A stretch of DNA of 64,000 nt from assembly GCF_030035675.1 (NCBI RefSeq), contig NC_084482.1, forward strand, positions 218,077,943 through 218,141,942, written 5' to 3'. The stretch comes from Rhineura floridana. Lineage: Eukaryota; Chordata; Lepidosauria; Squamata; Rhineuridae. The notes below the pieces were generated by a model that was given only the letters and a program-made list of their open reading frames with translations, was not told where the DNA came from and did not search any database. Within the stretch, counting starts at the first letter, position 1; each line of letters opens with the position of its first letter. Made by a program: the position numbers and the translations under genes. Below, piece by piece: positions 1 through 10,726 of the stretch.

Positions 1-742
1 ATGAATCAGTGACCTCCACGAGCATCTGTCATGAACTACCCTGCTCAGATCTTGTAAGTTCAGGTCTGTGGCTTCCTTTATAGAATCAATCCATCTCTTG
101 TTTGGCTTTCCTCTTTTTCTACTCCCTTCTGTTTTTCCCAGCATGATTGTCTTCTCTAGTGAATCATGTCTTCTCATGATGTGTCCAAAGTATGATAACC
201 TCAGTTTCATCATTTTAGCTTCTAGTGATAGCTCTGGTTTAATTTGTTCTAACAACCAATTATCTGTCTTTTTCACAGTCCATGGTATGCGCAAAACTCT
301 CCTCCAACACCACATTTCAAATGAGTTGATCTTTCTCTTATCCGCTTTTTTCACTGTCCAACTTTCACATCCATAAATGGAGATCGGGAATACCATGGAC
401 TGAATTAATGATCCTGACTTTAGCGTTCAGTGATACATCTTTACATTTGAGGACCTTTTCTAGTTCTCTCACAGCTGCCCTCCCAAGTCCTAGCCTTCTT
501 CTGATTTCTTGACTATTGTCTCCATTTTGGTTAATGACTGTGCCGAGGTATTGATAATCCTTGACAAGTTCAATGTCCTCATTGTCAACTTTAAAGTTAC
601 ATAAATCTTCTGTTGTCATTACTTTAGTCTTCTTGACATTCATCTGTAATCCCGGTTTTGTGCTTTCCTCTAACTTTCATCAGCATTCATTTCAAATCAT
701 TACTGGTTTCTGCTAGTAGTATCGTCTCGTCTGCATATCTTA
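1..742 (-). mobile_element. BovB (RTE-clade) LINE 3' fragment, copy 1
   Basis: Read on the minus strand, this encodes the end of a BovB-type ORF2: the YADE/LLAE part of the RT active-site region, then YLGTVINQNG, then [20 protein letters not shown], then the basic [20 protein letters not shown] block. The frame is broken several times, so it is a dead 5'-truncated copy. The tail seen in copy 2 (GTCGCCATAAGT-type) is the BovB tail that Sauria SINEs share. Confidence 0.85.
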
Positions 743-748
743 AATTAA

Positions 749-832
749 AAGAATCCTGGGAACTGTAGTTTTCCCCTCACAGAGCTACAACCCTCAACAC
801 CTTTAACAAACTACAGTTCCCAGGATTCTTTT
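749..832. mobile_element. Short palindromic DNA-element remnant, copy 1
   Basis: The arms GAATCCTGGGAACTGTAGTTT and AAACTACAGTTCCCAGGATTC are inverted and separated by about 40 bp. A related element sits at 33,593-33,674. The layout fits a non-autonomous DNA transposon (MITE-like, possibly hAT). I could not define target-site duplications. Confidence 0.6.
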
Positions 833-1849
833 TTGAGGGGAGGGGATATACTTTAAATATATTCTATGTATGCGGCCTGTGTCAACACTTTTTATCAAAT
901 AAAAATGAAGGAATATTCAACCATTGCACTCGGTTTTGGACGTAATTGTGAGAACGCTACCGAGCGGCCTTGAAGATCATACTGCAGCTGGGGATTTGAG
1001 TTTCAACTTGCTCGCAAGCTTAGAGCTGTGTTTGCAACTGAAAAGCAATTGTAACTGGAAGCAACTTACAAGGAGCATTACAAGGAGTATCTCAAGTGAT
1101 AGGACAAGATTATTAGTCATAATGACAACTACAGTTATAGCATTTGAGAAATAAGGCAATATAAGGTTGCTATTCACCTTTTGACTCTTGAACTATTCCT
1201 GTCCTCTGAAGTAAACATTTCTGTCCTCTGAAGTAAACACTGCCGGTGAATATCTGTGAGAAAATATATGTGAGAAACTTTTCAGTAAGCCTGTATTTTA
1301 TCATCTATGACTCAGCAACTCTGAGTTGAAGACGAAGCCAATTTAATATCACCCAACAAGAGAACTGACATAGGACAGCTGTGTTGCTTTACGGCGGCCA
1401 TTGTTTGGCTGGGTTATATTAGTGAGATTCTGTGGAAAACCTGCTCTTCCTCTGCTTCAGCTGATACTGGCTCACCATTACAAATTCAGGCTTTAAGAGA
1501 TATAACCATCTACAGATATTCGAGAACATCTGTAAGGAGAGATACCCATCAAATAACATCTATATATGAGAGATACAGCTAGCGGATATTAATCATCTAA
1601 CTGGAACCACGAAATTGCCCTGTTTTTGGCATCTCCACGACTGGCCAGGCTACTATGAGGATTGTATTATCATATTTAGAGCAGCGCAGGCCCCTAAAGA
1701 CAGCTGCCACACCATGAATTGAATCTGGTGGTGGCCAGGAAGAAGGTGACATCCCCAGCAGGCGAAACCCTTTCATCGGCTGCTAGTCAAAAAAACCGCT
1801 ATACAGGAATTTCCATCTACTGCTCCGACCTACCAGCTGGAGACGAGTG
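833..1849. other. Unassigned sequence, possibly L2 5' region, copy 1
   Basis: There is no convincing protein or RNA gene here. The stretch lies directly upstream of the L2 endonuclease frame and may include the 5' untranslated region of that LINE, but I see no boundary or target-site duplication that proves it. A 20-bp phrase, TCTGTCCTCTGAAGTAAACA, is repeated in tandem near 1,198-1,240. The copy-2 equivalent is 36,557-37,573. Confidence 0.4.
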
Positions 1850-2419
1850 ACTTGTAGCGGAGAATTGGATGCCTGTTGGACTTAAGATATTCTGGTGCTG
1901 TTTTGGGGTGGGGGGCTTGCCTGATTGGCGGATAAGGAAGGGGCATGTGCAGACCAGAGGGGGGTACCGTGGGGAGGGTGGGGAGCCACAATATTAAAAG
2001 GCTAGGCAGCAGATCCTGGAAAGGTGCGGGTGGCAGGCCGTGCCAGTTTAGGGGAACAAGGGATAGATGCATAATATCCATTCTGGGCCTGTCCATAACC
2101 AGAAGATAACTGGGGGACGCAGGACTCCATCTGACCTTCGACTGCTGTTATGTAACGCCAGGTCTGTGGCCCAAAAAACAACGCTCATCCATGATATGAT
2201 TCTGGATGAGAACGCAGACCTGATGTGTATTACGGAGACCTGGCTGGATGAGGCCTCAGCTCCTACGCTTGAGGCCATGTGTCCAGCTGGTTTCCGATAC
2301 GCATAGCAGCCGAGGGTTGGTAGGCGGGGAGGGGGAGTGGCAGTCATCTATCGGGGGTCCTTGGTTTTCGTCAGACCCCCTCTCCATGAGACCAAGTTTG
2401 TTGACTGCATGTACTTCCC

Positions 2420-2675
2420 TGAATGTATTCCGCCAAGCTTTGAAGACCTGGCTCTTCAGACAGGCCTTTGGGACTTATGGGGAGGGTTAAATTTTTACGA
2501 CGAATAGCCTACTACTCTGTACTGGAACTGTTTTATTGCTTTATTGTTATATTGTATTTTATGATGTATTTTATTATGATGTAATGTATTGTTGTTAAAT
2601 TGTACGTCGCCTAGAGTGGCCATTGGCCAGATAGGCGACCCACAAATTAAATTATTATTATTATTATTATTATTA
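2420..2675 (+). mobile_element. Nested 5'-truncated L2 3' end inside L2 endonuclease, copy 1
   Basis: The endonuclease reading HETKFVDCMYF breaks off near 2,415 and resumes as LEVGPKGSLG at about 2,676. The intervening piece encodes the last residues of another L2 ORF2 (FRQALKTWLFRQ), then its 3' tail and (ATT)n. It is therefore a second, severely 5'-truncated L2 copy inserted in the same orientation. Its tail differs from that of the host element, so it belongs to another subfamily. Confidence 0.85.
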
Positions 2676-3106
2676 CTGGAGGTTGGGCCCAAAGGGCAGT
2701 TTAGGGATTCTACTTGTGTACCGCCCACCCCGCTGCACAGCAGACTCCCTGACCGAGGTGCTTGAGGTGATCTCGGGCGTGTGGATGCTCTCCCCCAGCC
2801 TACTGGTTTTGGGGGACTTTAATGTGCACGCCGAGGCCGTCCTCACTGGAGCCCCTCGAGATTTCATGGACACCATGACTTCCTGGGAACTGCACCTCAG
2901 TAATACGGGGCCCACCCATGTAGCTGGTCATGCTCTTGACCTTGTGTTTGTCTTGGGAGGGGAGGGAAATGATCTGGAAATGGGGACTGTTGTTTCCAAC
3001 CCCGTGTCATGGTCAGATCACTACCTGGTGAATATGGACCTCTTAATGCCACACACCCTCCGCAGGGGACAAGGATCTATTAGGATGGTCCGTCCCAGAC
3101 GCCCGA
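2676..3106 (+). pseudogene. L2 ORF2 endonuclease, C-terminal half, copy 1
   Basis: The translation contains the endonuclease motifs GDFNVH and VSWSDHY, which hold the catalytic Asn and His of the APE-like domain. It is cut off from the N-terminal half by the nested L2 insertion, and a frameshift near 3,105 separates it from the RT frame. Copy 2 has the same layout at 38,424-38,854. Confidence 0.8.
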
Positions 3107-5191
3107 ATGCGCTGGGAGATTTGGAGCCAGCTGAAGGTGATGGAGTGGAATAGGGAGATCACTAGGGCAGTAGACCGGGTGGCTCCGAAACGTCCTCTCC
3201 CCCTGAATAGAACTCAGATAGCACCCTGGTATACACCACGGTTGCGGGGTCTGAGACAGGAGGTGAGACAACTAGAGTGCCGGTGGTGGAAATCTCGCTC
3301 TGAAGATGATCGGACACTGGTTAGAGCAGCAATAGCTGCCTACCAGGTGGCCACAAAGGCAACAAAGAGGGAATTATTTACTGCCTCTATTGCGTCCGCA
3401 GAGTGCTGCCCCAGGAGGTTGTTCCAAGTGGTCCGAAGCCTGGTCGGTCCAGTTGCTCAGGAACCCATGGAACACTCTAAAGCCTTCTGTGACACATTTG
3501 CTAAACACTTTGCCGATAAAATCGAGCGCCTGAAGAGCATGACTCCATATGCCGTGGATACAGGAAGTGAGCCAGAGTCGGCCAGTTGCATTCCGGTTAA
3601 ATGGTGGGATCGCTTTCAGCCTCTTCCCTCTGAGGAAGTGGACAAGGTGCTCTCTACTGTGAAGCCAACCACCTGTCTGTTTGATCCTTGCCCTTCATGG
3701 CTCATTATGAGCTGTAAAGAGAAGCTGAGCGAAGGGATCAAGGCAGTGGTAAATGCATCCTTGGAAGAGGGTGCAATGCCATCAGCCCTCAAGGTGGCAG
3801 TAACAAAGCCTATCTTGAAAAAGCCCTCCTTGGATCCCCAAGAGTTGAATAACTTCCGCCCAGTCTCTAACCTACCATTCTTGGGCAATGTGATTGAGCG
3901 AGTGGTGGCCAAACAGTTACAGACACACTTGGATGAAGCAGATTATCTTGATCCATTCCAGTCGGGCTTCAGGACTGGACATGGAACTGAAACAGCCTTG
4001 GTCGCTCTGGTGGATGATATGAGGAAGGCGTTGGATAGGGGAGAATATACCTTCCTCGTCCTCCTGGACCTCTCAGCGGCGTTCAATACCGTTGACCACA
4101 GTATCCTTTTAGATCGCCTGGAGGGATTAGGAATAGGGGACATTGTTTTACGGTGGCTCCGTTCCTATCTTTCAGACAGGCACCAACGGGTGGCATTGGG
4201 GGATGAAGTTTCAGACCCTTGGCCTCTTAATTGTGGAGTCCCACAGGGTTCTATCCTCTCCCCCATGCTATTCAACATCTATGTAAAGCCACTGGGGGCC
4301 ATCATCAGTAGATTTGGGCTGCAGTGTCACCAATATGCGGATGACACTCAGTTCTATCTCTCGTTTAAATCATCACCAGAGTTGGCTGTGAACACCGTGT
4401 CCAAGTGCCTGGAAGCCATAAGTGGATGGATGGGAAGGAATAGGCTGAAACTAAACCCCGATAAGACCGAGGTGTTACTCGTGGGAGACAAGAGAAGGTT
4501 AGGAGATATTGACCTGGTGTTCAATGGGGTAAGATTACCCCTGAAAGACCAGGTACGCAGCCTTGGGGTCATTCTTGACTCCCAGCTGTCCATGGAGGCT
4601 CAGATTTCGGCAGTGAGCTGGGCAGCTTGGTATCAATTACATCTAATACGGAGGCTGCAACCCTACCTTCCTATCCACCTGATCCCACGGGTGATACATG
4701 CCCTGGTCTCCTCCCGCTTAGACTACTGTAATGCGCTCTATGTGGGGTTACCCTTGAAAACGGTCCGGAAATTACAGCTGATACGGAATGCAGCTGCACG
4801 TTTGATTACAAACAGCCGTCACTGTGATCATATTACTCCAGTGTTAATAGATCTACACTGGCTGCCAGTTGTTTACCGGGCTCAATTCAAGGTGTTGGTG
4901 TTGACCTTTAAAGCCCTATACGGTTTCAGCCCAGTTTATCTGAAGGAGCGCCTCCAGCGTCACCAATTATGCCGCCCGACGAGATCAGCCATACAAGACC
5001 TTCTCTCGGTCCCACCAGTTAAAATAGCTAGGCTGGTGCGGACCAGAGAGAGGGCATTTTCGAATGTGGCCCCCACCCTCTGGAATTCCCTTCCTTTCGA
5101 TCTTCGCCATGCCCCCTCCCTGATAGGTTTCCGCCGGGCCTTGAAGACCTGGCTGTTCAGGCAGGCCTACGGGATCTCTGGGGTGGATTAG
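3107..5191 (+). CDS. L2-clade LINE ORF2, reverse transcriptase region (694 codons), copy 1
   Basis: This long open frame covers the linker and the full LINE reverse transcriptase. Fingers motifs are LDPQELNNFRPVSNLP, then LVLLDLSAAFNTVDH (the first catalytic Asp region), NCGVPQGSILSPMLFNIY, and the YADD box at residues 410-413. A typical L2 C-terminal domain follows (LDYCNALYVGLP, HWLPV, RALKTWLFRQAYG). The first Met is probably not a true start, since the frame should continue from the endonuclease. No stop lies in 694 codons, so the insertion is fairly young. It is a selfish element, not a host gene. Confidence 0.88.
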   Translation: MRWEIWSQLKVMEWNREITRAVDRVAPKRPLPLNRTQIAPWYTPRLRGLRQEVRQLECRWWKSRSEDDRTLVRAAIAAYQVATKATKRELFTASIASAECCPRRLFQVVRSLVGPVAQEPMEHSKAFCDTFAKHFADKIERLKSMTPYAVDTGSEPESASCIPVKWWDRFQPLPSEEVDKVLSTVKPTTCLFDPCPSWLIMSCKEKLSEGIKAVVNASLEEGAMPSALKVAVTKPILKKPSLDPQELNNFRPVSNLPFLGNVIERVVAKQLQTHLDEADYLDPFQSGFRTGHGTETALVALVDDMRKALDRGEYTFLVLLDLSAAFNTVDHSILLDRLEGLGIGDIVLRWLRSYLSDRHQRVALGDEVSDPWPLNCGVPQGSILSPMLFNIYVKPLGAIISRFGLQCHQYADDTQFYLSFKSSPELAVNTVSKCLEAISGWMGRNRLKLNPDKTEVLLVGDKRRLGDIDLVFNGVRLPLKDQVRSLGVILDSQLSMEAQISAVSWAAWYQLHLIRRLQPYLPIHLIPRVIHALVSSRLDYCNALYVGLPLKTVRKLQLIRNAAARLITNSRHCDHITPVLIDLHWLPVVYRAQFKVLVLTFKALYGFSPVYLKERLQRHQLCRPTRSAIQDLLSVPPVKIARLVRTRERAFSNVAPTLWNSLPFDLRHAPSLIGFRRALKTWLFRQAYGISGVD

Positions 5192-5372
5192 TTTTTAATG
5201 CTGTTATTAACTGGAAGGGTGGTGTTTAGATTAATTATTGATTGTGGTCCTCATTTGTTTTTATATTGTATTTTACTGTGTTATGTACGTCGCCTAGAGT
5301 GGCCGTTCATTCGGCCAGATAGGCGACTCATAAATAAAATTTTATTATTATTATTATTAACAAGCACAGCAA

Positions 5373-5628
5373 AGCTTACTGAGCATGGCACATGTTACCA
5401 AATTCTTCCAAGCTACACAGGAAGTGGATTGGACTGTGAAAGACCAACCCAAATGGTGCTTGCATTTGTAGGGCAGTCCAATATCTCAGAGAGGGGGTCA
5501 GGTCTCCTGCTCCCCTGGTGCATTCACTACAGCTGCCCAATTTCCCTACTTTTTAAAGTTTGATAGAAATATCTGAGGGCTATAGGTACATTCTTAAACC
5601 GCAAGGTTTTTGCCTATTAGTGAATTGG
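5373..5628 (+). repeat. Unclassified dispersed repeat A, inverted partner of repeat B, copy 1
   Basis: This piece, from GCACATGTTACCAAATTC to TTGCCTATTAGTGAA, is closely matched in reverse complement by 12,888-13,165 in V2R intron 1. The two are about 7.3 kb apart. Repeat B carries an extra short internal tandem duplication (ACAGTCCAATCCACTTCCT twice). I cannot assign the family. Confidence 0.8.
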
Positions 5629-6449
5629 GTTAAGTGTAGGATTAGTTAGTCCAATATTCTGGTTGATTTCCATTTTGAGCTCCCTTTGCCCCCCCCCTTT
5701 TTTTTTTTACCTATGCTCCTTTTGAAAAAAACAGCTTAACTTTGTTTCTGGGCTGGGCTGGTTTTTGAACACAATCCAGGGCTGGTTCACCTCCTATGTG
5801 GCTGAAGCTGATTGGAGCTACACTCCTGTTTGTTAAAGTGCCTGGGCTGACGTTGCCAAGCAGAAGAACTGGAGTTTACCTGGCTGTTGCCCTCCCCTCA
5901 AGGAGACCACCGTAAAGCACTGGGAGGCCAGTGCTCTTGCTGTAGATGACCTGTAATGGGTGGTGACAGCAGAGGGAAAGATCAGGACAGGTTTCCCGGA
6001 GCTATGATGCTTCCTACAGGGTTGATGCTGAAAAAGCAGACTGCCTTATTGCTAAACACAGTATAAGGGAAACAGCAGAAAATGTCTTTTTGGGTCACCA
6101 CCCTTTGATATTCTGTGGGGTGGGGTGCCAAGAGAAGAATTCCCCCGATGATCTAAGTAAAGGGTTCCCAAACTGTGGTCTGTGGATAGAAATACAGAAT
6201 TGGTTTGGGTTAGGTTATACAGATATGGAAAATATGAATACCAATAATGCAATAAATATATAAAAATGTCTTGATATGGGTCAGCATGGGTGGGTATGTG
6301 AGTTTGGCCTGGGCCTTTACTCACAGGAGGATCAAGATATTCTTTTAGGATGTAAGTTTAGCATTGGGGAACCTCTGGCCCATAGGCCAAACTTGGCCCA
6401 CCCCGTGTATTGCCAAATGCCTAGCCTGGGCAGGTACCAAGCCAATTAG
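5629..6449. other. Intergenic sequence without a supported gene, copy 1
   Basis: No frame shows codon continuity or a recognisable domain. Homopolymer runs near 5,690-5,710 differ in length between the two copies. Short phrases near 6,150-6,185 and 6,365-6,400 resemble ends of common reptile DNA-transposon remnants, but too little is preserved to call them. Confidence 0.5.
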
Positions 6450-6492
6450 TTTGACATTTCAAAAGGCAATGAACGTACTGGTGTTGAAGAAG

Positions 6493-7570
6493 TGTAAGGA
6501 ATCAAATATCGGGAAATTTTAATCTTTGATTCACCTCAGTGAACCAGAGTTTGGAAAACCTGCAACAGCAAAGATTCCTGGGAAACAGCCTCTCTGTGAC
6601 CCCTGAGCAGAGCTTGGAAAAGTTACTTTTTTGAACTACAACTCCCATCAGCCCCAGCCAGCATGGCCACTGGATTGGACTGATGGGAGCTGTAGTTCAA
6701 TAAAGTAACTTTTCCAAACTCTACCCCGAGAACATATCTTGAAAGCCTGAGGGTATAGACTTCCTGACTCCTATGGAAATTTGGAGAATGTTGCCCAGTA
6801 AGAATCAGGTGCTCCCTTCAAACAAAGAAATAGTTTGCATAAAGATTATGATAATCTTAACCTTTAGGAATCATCAGGGATTTACAGCAGGGAGATCACA
6901 CCTATTATCTGGGAATTTATCAGGAAACGGGTTGGTCCACATCTTCCTTGTCACATTTACATTGGGGTCAGTTTCATTAGAAAAAGATATAACACATGAG
7001 GGGTTGGAAGGGGTCAGCAGTTCCTCCTTCTGGAGGGCTCAACAGCTGCCTTTCTTATCAATGCTCTCTAGCATCTTCAGGACAATTTTAGAGTTTCAGA
7101 GCTAAGGATTTTGGTTAGATCTTTCAAATCTAGCACTGGTTACAAAGGGTGGAGCTTTGGCTCATTGGGCTAGATATGAAAGTCTCTCTCTCAGTCTCCA
7201 GGAGAGGTATACACAACTTCTGGATTTCTTTCTTTCCTTTTCTTTCTGCGTGGGTGAGTTTGATGTGAAAGTGTGCATAAGTTTAGTCTCTTTGCTTTAG
7301 TCTATCTAGTGTTCTTGAATGAACGAATAATAGTTAGAAAGCTGCTCAGTTGTAATTGTACACTGCAATATTTTACCTTCTTTCTTCTCTTAATAAAACA
7401 ACTCTTTATTTTACTTTCTGTGTGTGAGAGATTGGCTTAAGGGTAAATTTGTAAATGCTCTGGGGGTGACGTGTGGGTAACTCCAGCAAAAGATCCTGCT
7501 GCACTTTCTAGGGGAACTTGCATTTCTAGTGAGCTATGCTGATGAGGAAGTTCAAGGTCCATCTGTGACA
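6493..7570 (+). mobile_element. Solo LTR (plus strand) nested in the minus-strand LTR, copy 1
   Basis: The ends are TGTAAGG and CTGTGACA. The element is flanked on both sides by the 4-bp direct repeat GAAG (6,489-6,492 and 7,571-7,574). A TTAATAAAAC polyadenylation-like signal lies near 7,388. Four-bp duplications are typical of class I endogenous retroviruses, so an ERV1-like solo LTR is likely, though no coding part is available to confirm it. A small hAT-type palindrome later inserted into it. Confidence 0.6.
6608..6723. mobile_element. hAT-type palindromic MITE, copy 1
   Basis: The terminal inverted repeats begin CAGAGCTTGGAAAAGTTACT, with the inner arms ACTACAACTCCCATCAG and CTGATGGGAGCTGTAGT. 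The same family recurs at 29,401-29,510 with a perfect 8-bp target duplication. Here the flanking 8-mers (cccctgag/ccccgaga) are degraded. There is no transposase; it is non-autonomous. Confidence 0.8.
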
Positions 7571-8082
7571 GAAGTTCAACGATTTATTGAAGCAAGCCTC
7601 TTTCAATGAGCTGTGATACAGCTGCTGGTGTTTGCTGGCAAGAAAATACTAAAATGAAACTAATGAGTCCCTTCCTCCCCCTTCCTTTGTTCTTATCTTA
7701 CGTGATCCTAGCTGGCTGGAAGCCTCATGAACAGCCATGCTCGAGACTCTGCTTGAAGCTTGGTCTTTCCTGATGTTATCCTGTAGCTCTTGAGGTTCTT
7801 GAGACCTCTTGAGGCTAATCTTGTTGTTACTTTGAGGCTTAATCTCCCCAATCTAGGTGTCCTTTATTTATACCCAAAAGACCCCCTGGGAGGGGGCACC
7901 TTATACCTATGAGATCTTTATCTTCCCAGCACCCCATGTAAGAAAGCCTGTGCTGTGAGCTCTTCAGACTCCAATGCTGTGCAATGACAGTGTGCAAAGC
8001 AATAAGCACCCCAATAAAGCAGGGGTATGAGACATGAATTATGAGACAGGGGGAATGGGGCATGCCATACTATCCCCTCACA

Positions 8083-8796
8083 ACTAGATTTCTTCTGGAG
8101 ATATTTGGCATTACACCCGGCCTCCCCACTTGGCCTGCAAGTCTGTTTGGGGCAAGCAACATCCACCTGCCCTACACTGTGTCATACAGGTTATCAGGTA
8201 ATACCAGGGCTTCAGATGAAGAATCGGGAGCTTAAAGTGAACTCCTGATTGTTCTTTTGCTAGAACAAAGCATGAACCCACTACCCACCAGCTGATGTGC
8301 AGTGGGAACGCAACTTTCTCCAGGATGGGGAATCAGTTTCCAATGAGACTGTTTGAATGGAAACCACTTCCGTTTTCATTCTTTGAACCTCTGAAAACCA
8401 GAGGTTCATAGAGCAGCATGGGCCTGTTGGCAAAAGAGTTCAGCTCTGAAGTCCTGGCAATCAATTCCATAGTGATGTGAGAGACTGACAGGTGGGTGGC
8501 TGTGCCCACGTCTCAAATTTGGTCCACCAGGGGTGAGGAGATAAGGGTCTGGCCCACAGCTGGCCAGAAAGGGTTCCCCCATCCCTGGAGGAACTGTGTC
8601 TGAACATTCTGAGTTCATGGAACTTCCATCTACTGAGTCAGAACATGGAACCACCAAGATCAATATTGTCTACCCTGATAAACAAAAGTTGCCAGAGATC
8701 TGAAACTGAGAAGGATTTTCCCCAGTCTTAGTCCCTTTGTCTAACCCTCCTATAGAGTCATCTAAGTTGGTGGCCATCACTACCTATAGTTTAACT
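8083..8796. other. Intergenic sequence without a supported gene, copy 1
   Basis: I see no gene, repeat family or RNA I can name between the LTR and the hAT element. The equivalent in copy 2 (43,830-44,543) appears identical. Confidence 0.5.
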
Positions 8797-9835
8797 CAGA
8801 GCTTGGAAGATTACTTTTTAAAAGTAATAAATTACAGTTACAGTTACATGGCCCAAAAAAGTAGTAATTACCGTTACAATTACAATTGCTCTGAAAATAA
8901 CTGATTACTTTACTTTTCCTCCAAAGTAATCACCACAATTACATTTCAGTTACTTAAAAAAAACACCTACAAGGTACTGGCCTTGGTTGCTGCACATCTA
9001 AGTAGCCTAAAACAACATTAAAAATAAACAAACACATACATAGGTAGTAGAATAATTATTTTTATTCATAAGATAGCAATGGCGGTCTCTCCGCTGGTAA
9101 GGGTGGTGGGGAGGGAGGCAGAGGCCACTGCTCAAATCTTTGCACGTCAAACCAAGTGCAACCCTCCCCCACTCAGCCAGCCAGCATAATCTCTCTCACT
9201 AAACCACTTCCCTGGACCCTGCCCTGCCACCAACTAAGGGACACTCACTCAAGCAAACATTTTCCCTGAGATGCAAAAAAGTTAAAATACTGCAAATGCA
9301 ACACAGTAGCCAGAGAGGGTGGGGGGCACTTTGTGTGCCAAATGCGAACACAGTATTCACACACACGAACACTTTGTCATCTTTCACCTCCACAGTTCTT
9401 CATCTCCATTCTGCTGCTGCCTCCTTCTTTTCCTTCATCCATGTTCTTGACTTCTGGATCCTTTCCCCCTCCACTCCATTCTTCACCACCACTGTCCTTT
9501 TTAAAAATAATTGTTTTCTCCACTCCATCCCATCTCACTCTCCGCCTCCTCCCTCATCGCCTCCTCCCCATGCACAGAGCATGAGGAAAGAGCGACACTG
9601 CACAGAAGCCCAGTTTGATGCACATGTTTTTCATCCACAAATCAGAGGAGCAGAAGACACACCCCCAAGTAATGCCCAAAAGTAATTCTGGAAATGTTAC
9701 AATTACTCCACAAAGGTACTAAAATTACTCCTAGTTCTATTACAATCAAAATGTAAAGGAATTACCACTCGTTACTCAAAAATGTAATGAATTACAAGTA
9801 ATTCGTTACTTGTAACTAGTTACTTCCAAGCTCTG
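8797..9835. mobile_element. hAT non-autonomous DNA transposon (~1.04 kb), copy 1
   Basis: It begins CAGAGCTTGGAAGATTACTTT and ends in the inverse (AGTTACTTCCAAGCTCTG), the same terminal motif as the short MITEs at 6,608 and 29,401. Flanking 8-mers are gtttaact and gtttacta, the length expected of a hAT target duplication. Subterminal regions are rich in GTAAT/ATTAC repeats. The core has no transposase frame, so it is a deletion derivative. Confidence 0.85.
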
Positions 9836-10316
9836 GTTTACTATGCATTGTGTGACAACGTACTTTCTTTTGTCTGTCCTGAGAAACTCAGAGAACTGAA
9901 AATGACACATCTATCCATCCTTAGCTTCCACACACAAGGTCAACATCTTCATTGAGCTCTCTGCTTTGACCCCAAAGGCTAGTTCTTGGTCAGTTACCAC
10001 CAATTCAGATCCCATGAGCTTATATGATGCCTGTATATGAGCCACTGGACCAGAAAGGCACTGCGGGAGGCACTTTTTTGGGGGGGATCAAGGGAATGAA
10101 ATCATGAAGGCCATGTTTCTGGCTCAACAGGCCCTAATGCTATGGGAGGTTATTCTGTGGACTCTTATCTGTCAACCTCAGGCTTGGGGATCTCTTGATC
10201 TCCAGTAGCAGACTCAGAGTCCGGAAAGTGTAGAATCCAACACACTAGTGACCTTGTACACAATTTTACTTCCTCTCTGCATGTTCAATGTAATGTGGAA
10301 ATAGGGCCACAGCTGA

Positions 10317-10726
10317 CAGGGCCTGCTCCAGGAATGCGGGGGCCCTTAGGCGTTAGCCTGCCCCGGGCCCCTCTGCTTCCCTTCCGCGATCCCGTGGATC
10401 GCAAGACAAGCTTCTGAACCGCCCGCTATCCCCCGTCACCCCCAGTGCTTCACCTACCTTTCTCTGCTGTTCGCGCAGGGTTGCCATCAATAAAGATGGC
10501 GGCCAAGGTTTCCGTAAGGGACTGAAGCCTTTGCCACCATCTTGGTTGATGGCATGCAGTGCGCGCATGCAGTGCAGGGGATGGAGTGTGGCTCAGAAGC
10601 TCATCTTGTGATTCGCAGGATTGTGGAAGGGGAGCAGAGGGCCCCTCAGGGGCCCCCCAGGGGCTCCTAGAGCTGCGGGGCCCTCAGGCCAGTGCCCAAC
10701 CTGGCCACCCTTTGGAACCGGCCCTG
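10317..10726. mobile_element. GC-rich hAT non-autonomous element (~410 bp), copy 1
   Basis: The terminal inverted repeats are CAGGGCCTGCTCCA and TGGAACCGGCCCTG. The flanking 8-mers acagctga and atagctga match at seven of eight positions, as expected for hAT insertion. The interior is GC-rich and contains AAGATGGCGGCC and GCCACCATCTTGG in opposite orientation. A relative lies in V2R intron 4 (about 20,020-20,545). Confidence 0.8.

Larger units (their letters stand above)
1850..5358 (+). mobile_element. L2-clade LINE, near full-length ORF2, copy 1
   Basis: The element shows an apurinic-type endonuclease (CNARSVAQK, ITETWLDE, GGGVAVIYR, GDFNVHAE, SDHY) followed by a complete reverse transcriptase. 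It ends in a GTACGTCGCCTAGAGTGGCC tail and an (ATT)n microsatellite. The endonuclease frame has an in-frame stop near 2,305, is split by a nested L2 3' end (about 2,420-2,675), and shifts frame near 3,105 before the RT, so this copy could not move by itself. The 5' end is uncertain. Confidence 0.85.
6450..8082 (-). mobile_element. Solo LTR (minus strand) interrupted by a second LTR, copy 1
   Basis: On the minus strand this begins TGTGAGGGG, has a TATAAATAAAGG promoter-like box and a later AATAAA signal, and ends near 6,450 once the nested LTR at 6,493-7,570 is set aside. Flanking 5-bp direct repeats (attag/actag) match imperfectly. No internal coding region is seen, so it is a solo LTR fossil. 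It is older than the LTR inserted into it and older than the 35.7-kb duplication. Confidence 0.6.

Noticed and set aside
9296-9685. 129-codon open frame
   Set aside because: It is entirely inside the non-autonomous hAT element, with no hAT transposase motif; the frame comes from pyrimidine-rich sequence.
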